In this document: in pieces, positions 37,015 through 48,448 of the stretch
Numbering within the stretch: position 1 is the stretch's first letter
How the letters are laid out: the number at the start of each line of letters is the position of its first letter
DNA from: Annulohypoxylon bovei var. microspora
Taxonomy: Eukaryota; Ascomycota; Sordariomycetes; Xylariales; Hypoxylaceae
Length of the DNA stretch: 64,000 nt
NCBI GenBank assembly: GCA_022836615.1
Contig: MU405245.1
Coordinates: forward strand, 230,082 to 294,081
Reading direction: 5' to 3'
Notes under the pieces: model-generated
The model's input: the letters and a program-made list of their open reading frames with translations, nothing else
Databases searched by the model: none
Told to the model about the DNA's origin: nothing
Translations under genes and position numbers: made by a program

Positions 37015-38484
37015 TTATTTGCCTTTGTTAAATTCATCTGCTAGAATAAGCCCTGGTTGTCCACCTCTACTTCCATCCTCCGTTACTATGGCTTTCTCAA
37101 TGTCATCTACTGCTTTCCACCTCCATTTGTGTTGGAATTCTACAGGATATTTATCCATAATACAATCCACCACACTTTCACCGATAACTGGCAAGAATTT
37201 GAAAGCATGCCCACTGCCGCCTGTGGCAACAAATAGGCCTTGCCAATATGGGTGGTAGTCTATTATCCAATCCCCCGTAGCGGTGTCTGTATACCAGCAG
37301 AGACGGGTGTGTGAAAAAGGCCGTTCTTGTAACTCCGGCCACGGCATTATCTTCCGCAGGCCCTCTCGTAGCGACTTCTCGCCCTCCTCTGGAATAGAGA
37401 GAGAGGCGTCATCGAGGTGTGTATGGGGTTGAGAGATAGGCTTGAATGTTGATTTGTCGGATTCCGGGATCCCTAGGGGAGGCTTCGAAGGCGTTTTGGG
37501 ATTCAGATATCCGAATGCATGCCTCGCGACCTTTAGCACGCGATTTCGAGGTGGGATGACGAAGAAGCCCGTTGTTAAGTTCAGCATCACCGGGATATTC
37601 TCTAGTTTCTTCTGTTCCTCCTCGGTAAGATCCACGTATCCGATGACCTGGCCTGTCGCTATAGCTTGCGATGAAAGGTCAACTAGTGTAGGCGTCCAGG
37701 CACCAGCGGCCGCGATCACAAGATCTGCCGACATGGTGCTGCCGTCCTTAAGTCGTGCTCCGGTAACCTTTTTTGCTGATTCATCCGTCTCGAGACTCTC
37801 TACCGTCCCGTTGACGAAGGACACACGACCCGTCGCAACAACCTGCTCGTAGTACCACCCCATACTCGCCTCAGCATCGGCCCATCCACTCGCCTCGTTC
37901 ATGTACCCCCAATCCGCGAACTGGCCTACCCCGGACACCTTAGCGATGCTCCTGGCACCCGCCATCAAGCGGACAGAGCTCAAGGGCCTGCCCTCGGCTT
38001 GCGCGAGCGCCATGGCGTTCACCCAGCTCTTCTTCGTGTATGCGATGCCCGTAGGCGACCCATCCTCGCGCACCAGCGGCCCCGCGTCCGCCGCCAGTAT
38101 GAACCCAGACTCCGTATATCTGCCGTCGCGGCCGAGCTCGGTCTCGCGCCATTGCGCCAGGGCTCTGGAGGCCAGGGAGGCGTAGGCCGGGTCCGCGTAG
38201 TCGGCGCGAATGATGCGGGACGAGTCGATGGAGGAGGCGTCGCGCGAGGGGAAGACGCCGGCGTCGGGGGACCGGTCGATCACCGTGATGCGGGCGGAGT
38301 CGAATTCCGGCCGCTTGGTAAGCGCGAGGGCGGTGCTGAGCCCGAAGACGCCGGCGCCGACGATCAGGATGCTGGAGGGGGGCTTGTAAGACTTCAGCTC
38401 GGGGTCGATTGGTGTCTGGGAGATGTCCGGCAGCACATGGATGGGACACGACAGGATGGCACTCATTGACAGTATTGGCGCCAT
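37015..38484 (-). CDS. MSOX-family flavin oxidase (fructosyl amino acid / saccharopine oxidase-like)
   Basis: Single exon, 489 residues, ATG at 38484. The dinucleotide-binding motif is ILIVGAGVFGLSTALAL near residue 39, with the acidic end of the second strand at ITVIDRSPDAG. It contains the family's covalent-FAD cysteine block (RLCWYTDTATGDWIIDYHP) and the C-terminal GGSGHAFKFLPVIG motif of the monomeric sarcosine oxidase family. Members oxidise secondary amines such as sarcosine, fructosyl amino acids, pipecolate or saccharopine with O2, giving H2O2. The length and the ERPFSHTRLCWYTDT context fit the fungal fructosyl-amine/saccharopine oxidase branch; the true substrate cannot be read. No peroxisomal SKL-type ending is present (it ends FNKGK). 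It diverges from U2SURP across 697 bp. Confidence 0.85.
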   Translation of the reverse strand: MAPILSMSAILSCPIHVLPDISQTPIDPELKSYKPPSSILIVGAGVFGLSTALALTKRPEFDSARITVIDRSPDAGVFPSRDASSIDSSRIIRADYADPAYASLASRALAQWRETELGRDGRYTESGFILAADAGPLVREDGSPTGIAYTKKSWVNAMALAQAEGRPLSSVRLMAGARSIAKVSGVGQFADWGYMNEASGWADAEASMGWYYEQVVATGRVSFVNGTVESLETDESAKKVTGARLKDGSTMSADLVIAAAGAWTPTLVDLSSQAIATGQVIGYVDLTEEEQKKLENIPVMLNLTTGFFVIPPRNRVLKVARHAFGYLNPKTPSKPPLGIPESDKSTFKPISQPHTHLDDASLSIPEEGEKSLREGLRKIMPWPELQERPFSHTRLCWYTDTATGDWIIDYHPYWQGLFVATGGSGHAFKFLPVIGESVVDCIMDKYPVEFQHKWRWKAVDDIEKAIVTEDGSRGGQPGLILADEFNKGK

Positions 38485-39181
38485 CGAGAATGCTACCTAG
38501 CTAACGAATTGGAGGTTCGTAGCTGGAGGTTGGGGGTACACAAGGGTGGCAGTTAATGTAATACCTAGTTAATATAACGATGACGGTCATAAATGTGACA
38601 TGCAGAATAGAAGCGACTTGTCATAAATTGCATCCGGTTGTTTATTTATATAATATTTCTATATAATATTTCTATTTCTATAAGTAATTCCTGTGCTTCT
38701 GCTGATAGCGAAATCACCTAACTTCTGATACTCCACAGTTCTACCCTATTAGCATCTGTAGATTTGACAAAATTGGCCAACGAAAGGCGCGTTTGACCGA
38801 CGATGCCGTATAATCGGAGGGCAGCGACGACCTAGGTACTTGTCGAAAGGGTTCGGCGGGGTAGGTGCGATATGCGCAGATGCTTGCGATATGGATGAGA
38901 TACGGACAGTGTATCCGGTATTTAGTGACTGTGTACGGACACTGTATTTTAGCCTTAGGTAACTAAAAGTGAACCAATCTGATCAATCTGACCGATCTGC
39001 CAATGTTTGAACGCGCTTCTATTACCGAACAGAGTAGTAGGACATAAGTCATTCATCCCATAACTTTCTCAAACGTTCTCAAATTCTCCTATCCTTTGTC
39101 CAACAAACAACGCGAGAAAACGGTACATATAGAATGCGATATCCCACGTAGCCCTGAAGCGGCCTCTTCCTCTTTCCCATC
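38485..39181. promoter_or_regulatory. Shared upstream region of divergent flavin oxidase and U2SURP genes
   Basis: 697 bp between two start codons, so it holds both promoters. An AT-rich imperfect tandem (ATAATATTTCTAT twice) is at about 38648-38685. No individual box assigned. Confidence 0.4.
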
Positions 39182-41683
39182 ATGTCTTCCAAGAAGAAAC
39201 TTGCCGACTTTCCGGACCTCGAGGCGAAGCTCCAGAAACCATCGAAGCAATCAGCATTCGAGAAACAGAAGGCTGACGCCGAAGCCAAACGCAAGAGGGA
39301 AGCTGCCGAGACAGCCGCGGTATACGAGAGTTTTGTAAAAAGCTTCGATCACGATGACGACGATGACGATACGGGTGCTACCTTGGGCCAGCAAAACGCC
39401 TTTAGTGCTCGTCAACAGGGCGGCGCTTTCGGTCGAGAAGCAGGTAGAGCTGCACTGCCAAAGAGATATTTCGGTGCCGGGCCTGGCGCCGCGCCGGGGT
39501 TGAAGAGTGGTCCTGGATCTTTGGGTCCTGCGCCGGCCTCATTCGTTAATAAGAGGAAGTTTGAGACGAATCAGCAAGGGTTTAATAGAAGAGGTCCAGA
39601 CGATTCCCGAGGTCGGCTTGGATTCCACGATGACGACATTAGCGATGGTGGCCGCGCGCCAAAGTCGAAGGGTATTTCGAAGGTATTCGATGCGAGTGAT
39701 GATGAAAGCGACGTAAGATTAAGGGATTTAGCTGAACAGAAAGCTATTGCGAAACCGACACTTCGTCTTGCTAACCTCCCACCGGGAACGTCGCCTGCAG
39801 TCATCAAGGCCCTCATGCCGTCGAGTCTAACTATAGAAAATGTCAAGATCCTACCGCTCAGCGCCTCGGGGAGCACAGAAAGGAAATCGATAGCAGCAAT
39901 CGTTACACTATCCAAAGAGACCCCCGCAACGGATATTGATGCCGCGGTTAGCTCGTTGCAGAACCGATATTTAGGCTACGGCTTCTATCTATCACTACAT
40001 AGACATCTCTCATCCGCCGTAACATCCACTGCGGCTACGTCAAGTCTCACCTCCTCGACCACTTCTCAACCCTTTGGTGCAAAGCCAGTTCCCCAAGCCA
40101 CCGGTAATAATCCTCACCATCAAGGCGGATTCCAACGCGGATTTGCTCCCCCGACATCCTATGATCCAATTGGAGGCCCAATAAATCGAGTCCTTTTACA
40201 TGTTCCCGTCCATGCGCCAAGAGATATCAAACAGCTTCAGCTTATCCATAAAGTCATCGAATCGGTACTAGCACATGGTCCGGAATTCGAAGCACTACTA
40301 ATGTCACGGCCTGACGTACAAAGAGAAGAGAAATGGGCCTGGCTCTGGGATGCGCGTAGCGAAGGTGGAGTTTGGTATCGGTGGCGGCTCTGGCAGGTTA
40401 TCACGGGCGCTCAAGCCGACGCTGGACATAAAAGGAAATACATACCGCTTTTCGAAGGCAGCCATGCATGGAGAATACCTAAGAAGGATCTGTCATACGA
40501 GTATGCTACTGCCATCGACGAATTCGTATCCGACCCGGAGTACAACTCGTCTGACGAGGAGGACTACGAAGATGAAGGATCAAAGCCCGCAGATAAGGAC
40601 GACAATGAGAACGCATACTTGAATCCACTCGACAAGACGAAGCTAACGCACTTACTGGCTCGCCTACCCACGACATTAACAAAAATTCGGAAAGGGGATG
40701 TTGCTAGGGTGACTACTTTCGCGATCACCCATGCGAGCAGAGGAGCGGATGAGATAGTGGATATGATTGTGGCTAATGTAGTCAAGCCATTCGCGTTGAC
40801 CTCAGCAAACCCTAAATACAACAAAGCTAGTAAGGATTCGGAAGATCATGGCGAGTCGCATAATTCAACGCCCTTTCCCGAAGATTCGGGCATGAAGCCC
40901 AGCGACATTCAGGACATGAGCGCTGCAAGTCTCATCGGACTATATGTCGTGAGCGACATCCTATCGTCTGCTGCGGCAAGCGGTGTTCGACATGCCTGGC
41001 GCTTCCGTCAACTTTTTGACGTGTCCCTTAAAGATGGCAAGGTCTTTGAGAATCTGGGCCTTATGTCAGAACGTCTTAATTGGGGCCGCCTCAGGGCAGA
41101 GAAATGGAAACGCAGTGTTAACCTGGTATTGAGCTTGTGGGAGGGATGGTGCGCATTCCCACACGAGAGCCAGCAGCTTTTTAACGAGACATTCGAGAAC
41201 CCGCCTAGCGCGAAGAAGGAAGAACAGGTTGACGAAGCCGCCAAGAAGAACAAATGGAAAACTTTGGAGACTGGTGGTTCGGGCGCTGTCCAAAGCGAAA
41301 GCAGAGGGTTCGTACCATTGTCTGCAAACACGGAGATACGCAATAACGACGAGGTTGAGGGAGAGGTTGGCAACGTGGATGGTGACGCTATGGATGAGAA
41401 CATGTCTATGGACGAGGAAGATCTTGATACCGATATCGACGGCATTCCAATGGATGATAGTGAAGAGGAGGAGCCCATAGATGAGACCAACGCAGGATAC
41501 GTGGAACAAGATAAGTCTACTGGTAAATTATCAGAGGTTCATACCCAAGGAAATGAGGGGCAACAGGGCAGTGAGGGTACTGAAAAGTCCACAGCAAGTG
41601 GCTTATCTACGGAGCAGTCTAGGAGACGCATAAGAGCCGTGGACATGTTTGCCGACTCTGATAACTCTGATAATGGGACATGA
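39182..41683 (+). CDS. U2SURP: U2 snRNP-associated SURP domain protein (SR140/U2SURP)
   Basis: Single exon, 833 residues, ATG at 39182 after a short leader. Pre-mRNA splicing factor associated with the U2 snRNP, nuclear. The N-terminal 80 residues are the family block (LADFPDLEAKLQKPSKQSAFEKQKADAEAKRKRE, then VYESFVKSFD). An RRM lies at about 190-280 (TLRLANLPPG at RNP2, NRYLGYGFYLSLHR near RNP1). A SURP module lies at about 350-405 (LIHKVIESVLAHGPEFEALLM, WLWDARSEGGVWYRWRLWQV). A CID follows at about 480-660 (LARLPTTLTKIRKGDVARVTTFAITHA, SDILSSAAASGVRHAWRFR). The tail after 700 is acidic. The RS-rich tail of the animal protein is absent, as is usual in fungi. Two Asp/Glu runs flank the RRM and SURP. 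Confidence 0.94.
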   Translation: MSSKKKLADFPDLEAKLQKPSKQSAFEKQKADAEAKRKREAAETAAVYESFVKSFDHDDDDDDTGATLGQQNAFSARQQGGAFGREAGRAALPKRYFGAGPGAAPGLKSGPGSLGPAPASFVNKRKFETNQQGFNRRGPDDSRGRLGFHDDDISDGGRAPKSKGISKVFDASDDESDVRLRDLAEQKAIAKPTLRLANLPPGTSPAVIKALMPSSLTIENVKILPLSASGSTERKSIAAIVTLSKETPATDIDAAVSSLQNRYLGYGFYLSLHRHLSSAVTSTAATSSLTSSTTSQPFGAKPVPQATGNNPHHQGGFQRGFAPPTSYDPIGGPINRVLLHVPVHAPRDIKQLQLIHKVIESVLAHGPEFEALLMSRPDVQREEKWAWLWDARSEGGVWYRWRLWQVITGAQADAGHKRKYIPLFEGSHAWRIPKKDLSYEYATAIDEFVSDPEYNSSDEEDYEDEGSKPADKDDNENAYLNPLDKTKLTHLLARLPTTLTKIRKGDVARVTTFAITHASRGADEIVDMIVANVVKPFALTSANPKYNKASKDSEDHGESHNSTPFPEDSGMKPSDIQDMSAASLIGLYVVSDILSSAAASGVRHAWRFRQLFDVSLKDGKVFENLGLMSERLNWGRLRAEKWKRSVNLVLSLWEGWCAFPHESQQLFNETFENPPSAKKEEQVDEAAKKNKWKTLETGGSGAVQSESRGFVPLSANTEIRNNDEVEGEVGNVDGDAMDENMSMDEEDLDTDIDGIPMDDSEEEEPIDETNAGYVEQDKSTGKLSEVHTQGNEGQQGSEGTEKSTASGLSTEQSRRRIRAVDMFADSDNSDNGT

Positions 41684-44600
41684 TAATAAGATAGATAATA
41701 TCGTTATCATATACTCCTGATGAAGGAGATTGGTTTCGGCCAACGGAGGCCTGGCATATGAGTCTTGCGGGTAGAAGAATCCTGTATGAGCTACGTTGAG
41801 AACACGATCGAATATACATCAGTTCTGAAGGAAGGGGTAAAAGTCGTCAATTACTAATCGTCGACTTTAACTAGGAGGATAAGACACTACGCATAGGAAT
41901 GGACATGAGCAGTTTTGTAATTTCCATACGTCTCACCTGTCGGCAGAGATTTTTCGATCATGTATTAACTATGTATGTAGTATGTAGCAAGACAGGCAAC
42001 TCTACAAGCTCGGAGCATAGTATATGATCACGATGGGTTACCATATGAATAAACATGAAAGCAGCCGTAGACAAAGCTTCTAACCAGCTTCCAGAATCTT
42101 ATCTGACATCCGTCCTCTCTTGCCTAATTGTGATATAGAACCTGTTCTCCTTGGGCGTTTCTCGGAATAGGAGACCTCCATGAGCAGTTCTGTTGTCGTT
42201 GTTCTCGAAGTAAATATGTACTCTCTTCTAGTTTTTGCGGCGAAACTCTATCTAAACCAATGAGAGAGCGGGTACATGTTAAAAACAGACAATTCATAGA
42301 TCCAAGGAAACTGCGGTTACCGAATATATGAATGTGGTTGACTGCACCTTACAAATTTGAAACGACCTCACCAGAACTCCCCCATAAAATTAAGTTTCGG
42401 TAGTCACTCCCGCTAAGGTTCAAGCCGAAACTCTAATAGGCGAAACTCTAACCTTAAAACCTTCATATAACTCTGGTGATTTGTCATCAGATATGCCCAG
42501 GTGAGTCCCTGTACTAGCTGGGTAGGTACTCTTAGACATATGAGTGTACGGCTTCTCGTAGTACGTTAATAGATGTGTGAGACCCGGAACAAGTTCAGGG
42601 CAAGCTGATAAACAACAATGGTAACGAGTGTTACTTCTAGTTCACAACTCACGTGAATATCTAGTTACTAGGTGACAAGCAAGTAGGGTCTGTATCTCGA
42701 CGGCTATTTCTGCAGCTCCACTGACTAAGTATTTAATGCCATTGTGATAGTCATATTGTAGTAGGTAGGTACTTGACTTTGACCTGTCACGCGCTGTCTA
42801 TTAAGATTCTCTAAATTCGATCTATCTGCTCACGATATCGAGCAACAACGAGAATATCACCTGAGAACCAGGGCCAAAAGTTTAGGATCGAGTTGCCATC
42901 ACATATATCATACGACAATAGCTTTCTACACACATATATGAGCGAGTTAGTTATTAGTCTAGTAGTATCACGATGTTGCCTTACATAGCTGAGTAGAAAG
43001 TGGAAGGGTCGTAAATGATATATAATAGACAGGTGCCCACAAATCTAATATCACGTTGATAAGTAGGTAGTTTCCTAAAGTCCTCGATCCTTCTATGGAA
43101 TACCGAGGTACTTATGTATAAGGTTGGCTTATGACTCCTCAGGTCTGCTCAGACTGTGGAGCAAACGTGGGATATGGTAGTGATTCTCTTAGATTTTTGC
43201 CTATTTCTGATTTGTTATAAGTTCTAGAAACATCCTGAGAGGCCGTGAGTCAGTGTATATAGATATGTATGATCTAGCTAGACAGCCCTATTTATTTTTA
43301 TCCTGCCTAGGGGTCTCAACTCGGACCAGATCTATGTATTGCTTCGTCAGGTACCAACATCCATGAATGCCAAGTCAAGGCGTACGCTAAGAAATGATTA
43401 GAAACTATTACCTAAATAGGACAAGCGACACACAACCGGAGTAGGTATAATCTGTAAAACCCTTCGCCCTTTCTTTTCGAGCTTGTCGTCATTGAAAGTT
43501 TTATCATAAATCATATCATGTTTCAACAGCACATGGACCAACTTGTGGTCTAAACGACGTGTTAACTAATTCGAAAATTTAGACATTAGTCTAGATGACG
43601 TATAGTTCTGATGTCCTGACTTTAATTCATGGCAACTGCATGTTGAGAGATTGTACGATAAAAATATTTAATATTTAGGGTAGGTAGGTACATAGTTTAT
43701 AAAGCTGAGCCCTGCTGCACTTCAGAAGCTCGGTATGCGTTACGTAGCAACAGCCCCACGTTTTTCGAGTCCAAGTTCACGACTTTTGCGGCATTGCCCC
43801 TCTTCAGCCCCTCCATCAAAAAGTTCATAAATTCAAATTCAGTGGTCATTGGACGTAAATGATACGCATCTTCTGCAGGACCCTTTGCGTTCCCGTTCTC
43901 TCCCCGTTTAGCGCGTTCTGCAAGTACCTACCTTACCTAGCCTGCCTAGGGTACATTACTACTTAGCCTGGCCAACCCCCCTGTCTCTCTGGTAGGGGAA
44001 GTGAAGGATCTAACTTGAAGTCAGCACCATTCGAGCAGAATCAGCCAATCAAAACTTGCTCGTTTTGAGAAACCCCCACAGACAACACGACACTCACCAT
44101 CCCAATCATCTTTCACTTCTGCTAAGAGAGCATACCAAAACCCTTTGACCCTTTCCCTAGAGTTCAGACCACCAGATGTCTCTAGTTTGAAATTCTTATT
44201 GTGGTGGGACCTAACTTTCTTCATTGGGAGAAACGGCTTTGGTCACTTCGTGCAACGAACTAGAGAAAAGCCAACACCAAGTTCCCGAGGAACTGAGAAA
44301 TCTAACAAGTCACATCAACTTCCAGTTGCCGGCAATATATAGGAAATATCCCTTCACTACAAGCACCCTCTCCGATTCTGTACATTGTATAAAGACCCGG
44401 CCACTCTCTGAACATACTGACGTCTTAAAAATCCCGGTTTCTGGTCGGAATCCTCTTCTTACCGCCCGTCCTAGACCGCAAGACCGAGGCTTTCCCGGTG
44501 TACACGTTCTTTGTATCCTGTCTATCCTGTCATCAGCCTCGATTCAAGCATAGGCTTACCTACTTCGGTACGTCAACTAACGTTGTTGGCTGGAGACGTT

Positions 44601-45467
44601 ACATGTGGAAAATCAGACGAGGAACACTCACTTTCTCATTCCCCTCCCCTCCCTGGACAATCATTGATCCTTATCAAGCACTACAACAGACACCCCGACA
44701 GACGCTCCAAGTTGACCTGGCCCTTTGGCGGACTCATCCTGGAGGAATCGGAGGGAAACTTACATCATATCCATTTACCATTCAACTTTCATCGACGTTT
44801 CGACGTCTACAAACCATAACAACTCCCGAACCACCGACTTCGAAGGTGCACGTTTGGAGCGAGTACCGTTATTCCGCGCCGTCAAATTCTTAGTTCATCT
44901 TACGACTCCGCCTTAACTTGACTCCAATTCACCTCTATCTCACTCGAACCACGTTGGACTGCGACCATTAACCGGGTAGATTAAACTTCATTCGTTTTCC
45001 CTCAGAGTTTCCAGGGATACATCCTCATTAGCAGCCCCGTTATATAGACTCCTTACTCACCTACCCGATACCCCTATAGTGACCCAAGCTTCTGGTACGT
45101 ATAGTTATTCAAGGCTCTTGTGGGACCGTGAGTGTCCGCTTTTAGGGAGGTTGAGGTCATTCCTAAGGCTCAAGTTGTACGAAGACGGCCACTTTCATCT
45201 CATACCGCAGTACCCATCAAACTTTTTTTCGGAGTACGGACAGAAGAAGCGCATTTACCACTCGCGCGCATCGACGCCTATGAGAGGGAACCCCGTGCTC
45301 CTAGGAGCCGACTAAGATTTCGGCAGTTGATCTTTCAGGTAGAGTTCGAGCTAGCCGTGCCGGAGACTGTGTCTACGATTCTCACATGGTCAACGGTTTT
45401 CTGTCTCATTGCCTAGGCGCAATCCGAGTCCCTGTCGCGTTGGCATCGACTTGTGACATTGTTCAAA
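41684..45467. other. Gene-poor region and long leader of the copper regulator
   Basis: About 3.8 kb. The motif GGCGAAACTCT or its complement occurs several times at 42235-42460. From about 43900 to 45467 the DNA is CT-rich with several short frames starting at GTG; these look like leader sequence and not genes. No RNA gene seen. Confidence 0.45.
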
Positions 45468-47132
45468 ATGCCTATAATCAACGGACAAAAAATGGCTTGG
45501 TAAGTTAACATTTTTTTTTCTCGTCGTCTTCAATTTACGCGGTACCTCCTGGACAGTCTCGGAAAGCTGCAGGTTGTCGCGCTAATTTTTGACGCGCTTC
45601 TTCTGGTAAACCATCTCTATTCGACGTTGGCAGCTCGTGTAACCGACATGGGTCTTGGATAACTTGGAGAGGCGAACAAATTTGAGTTGCTGTCGCTAAC
45701 TTATTGTCCCATCTTTAGCGAGCCCTGCATCCGAGGTCATAGGTCAACGAAGTGCGCTCATGGAGGAGACCGGATGTTGGTCCCCGTTCGGAAGCCTGGG
45801 AGACCTCTTAGTACGTGTCCCCATCCACCGGGCAAGGGCTGCCAATGCCGCAGTGTGACGGCGGCCCTCCCGAAAGGAGGAACATGTCGATGTGGTGGTT
45901 CGCAGTTAGCCAAGACCAACGGTACGCCGACATTAGTCAAGGCTGAACCACCGGATAATGTGCCATTATCGCCTACAAAACAAGCCTCCTTTCGAGTTCA
46001 GAAGCCGGTCCCGAAACCAAATCGAAAGCCATCTTTGGATGCATCTATTGCGTTACAGCGCATGGACACAAATAACTTGAATCTACAGAATGGCACCACC
46101 GACTTCATGACGGCTTCCGCGAACGGAATGGTTTCGTCCAACTGGGGAAACTATGTTTCACCTCTGCAGAACGGAGCCAATTCGTATTCAACATTTCCAT
46201 CCATGAACTCGCGTCTTGAAGGAGTGGTAGACTCTTCTATCTTAGGCATTAACGTTAGCCTAGCGGACATAATACCAGCTCTTTCTTCTGGGAACGGCAT
46301 ATCGGATCATTCGACTGTTAGCTCAGGAACACTAACACCTGGAACATCGGACTCTCCTTATCATACGCCGACCTCTAGTGCAGGTGACCCATCCCAGGAA
46401 TTATCTCTAGAGACGCCCGGCAGTTGCTGTTTGCAGCGAATACAACAACCCCCGCAAATGTCGAATCGGATGCAATTCCAAGGCCAGCTTCAGGGTGGTC
46501 CTCAAGAGTCGCCGAGTATGATGGGGTTCGACCCTCAGGTCACTATGGGCAATGGATCTATGATGGAGCAAATTCCTGCCCAGGTTGTTGTGAATCAGCA
46601 GCTATACCCCGTTAGTCATTACGCCCAAACATCGTTATACTCGGACCATCTGTCGTTTGGAACGCCCCAGCTCCCTTTGCAGCAGTCTCACTGGGAGCAG
46701 TTGATGGCAAATTACATGTCTCAATCCCAGCATCCGAATGGAGGTATACATAATTACACCAGCCACGTGTGCAACTGTGGTCCTGGATGTGATTGTCTTG
46801 GATGCCCAGCCCATCCATACAATGACGTGACCCTACATCATGTCCGTGATGCAATGGCGCTGCAGGACCACGGGAATGGCAACGTGGATACACCGACCCC
46901 GATGTCTGATCCGCCGCTTGCAGTGGGCGAGACACACAGTCCGGCCGAGACCGAATCGCCGGGTGCTAACGAACTAAACCTGTCTCCGAGTGAATTTTTG
47001 TTCGTTGATTACGGCAGTGGAATGTGTGGTTGTGGCGACGATTGCGCGTGTGTTAACTGCATGATCCATCGTGACCCACTTGACCATAAGGGGCAGGGGA
47101 TTAGTGGACTTCATGATAGGACACCGAATTGA
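45468..47132 (+). CDS. mac1: Copper-fist transcription factor, Mac1/GRISEA type
   Basis: Regulator of copper homeostasis. Exon 1 is only 32 nt (45468-45499, MPIINGQKMA plus two bases of a Cys codon). After a 219 nt intron, exon 2 runs 45719-47132, giving 481 residues. The copper-fist DNA-binding domain fills residues 1-75: MACEPCIRGHRSTKCAH, the minor-groove KPGRP element, then the Cys-rich CPHPPGKGCQCRS and CRCGG. The C-terminal half carries two Cys/His repeats, CNCGPGCDCLGCPAH (near 365) and CGCGDDCACVNCMIH (near 455), each CxCx3CxCx2Cx2H. This resembles the REPI/REPII copper-sensing motifs of yeast Mac1, so an activator of copper uptake under starvation is inferred. The middle is Ser/Gln/Pro-rich. 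The intron is much longer than the others here. Confidence 0.92.
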
Positions 47133-48448
47133 TAGAGGCATAGTTCGGCGTCTGAATGCATAAGGCCCCGACTAGGAGCTATAAATCGATGGAACGAGTG
47201 GAAGATATCCTCAAGGATAATTGCTGAAACCCCCGAGAATCGAGCTTTGAAACACATATTGCTAATAGCTAGGTGGAGACGAGAACGGACGAAGATAAAA
47301 CAGCAAACGATAAAATATTTGGAACGCAATTCCGAAATGATATCAAAGAAGCTATTGCCAGATTTTTCCACCCGAGCTACGGATCAACACATATGCGACA
47401 GCTACGATTTTGGTGGGATTTAGGGATTTAAGAGAATGATTGATCATATTCTCGATGAGCTGGTGAACGGTTGTCTGCGGGCATACCCGCTAGGTGGGGA
47501 TTCTCTGTACTCATCAGGCTCCAATCGGCATCACTGGTATTATCTCTCCGGCGAGAGGGGAATCCTAGTCAAACCTGACGAGCAGGATCCAGCTGCAGAC
47601 TGCCTACATCCTACATCGGTTCTCATTTGACTCAGTCCTTAATTCTCGTTCCGGACTTCTCGTTGGAGAAAGAAAACAGACACGGCGAGGCTCGAGGAGT
47701 CACAGCCGGCTCTGAATTAACTACGAATATTACGGAATGAAACTTGCTCGATAGATGATGATTGAAGAGATACGAATTGATACCTACTAGCTAGCGATTA
47801 TATACGCGTCAGAAATTAGCTGACTTAGCGGATTTGCTCACGGACTTGCTGAAGTCCCTGCTGAAGTTTTGGCAGGAGACTCTACTACATAGCTAGCATA
47901 GCTGTAAATACAAAACGAGTAAAAACCTTGGAACTGCCTTGTCAAGTATACTTGAAGTCGAGTGCCCAGACTAGTTATGTGGACGTTACCAATAGTACGG
48001 TTAAGTATGATGCTGATATTGACGAGTTTATGTGTTACTACGAAGTATAGTATAATTATGGTAATTACCTAAATCATATTCAACTTCACGTTTTAGCGTG
48101 CGAGATTCCGCTGACTACCATAAGTGAGGACCTTGATGGACACTTCAATCATGTACCCAGTAATAATCAACAGAGCACATTCTGGTAGAAGCCCCACATG
48201 CCACATGGCGTTGGAAAATCCCGACAAAAACTATCGGATGCTATGCTACCTCGTCTAATAACGCATGCGGTTCTTCATCCCGAGCTTACCATTAGCCTGT
48301 CAAACTGTACGACCGAAACACAGGAAATGTCTCTTAGAGCCACTAGAAGAGAACGAAACCAGGGTCCCGGCTTCGGACGCACGTGAATCCTACGCTCGAT
48401 TCGCTAGACAATTTATCCTATAGGACGTCGGCTACGTGCTGTTGCATC
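47133..48448. other. Intergenic
   Basis: About 1.3 kb, AT-rich after 47700. Short ATG frames (47436-47630, 48198-48386) have no domain or signal. Upstream region of the RE-rich protein. Confidence 0.45.

Noticed and set aside
44498..44893. 131-codon frame before the copper regulator
   Set aside because: GTG start, overlapping frames of similar length, no domain; treated as leader sequence.
48383..48448. Longer start of the RE-rich protein
   Set aside because: Begins with GTG; the first ATG in frame is 48449.
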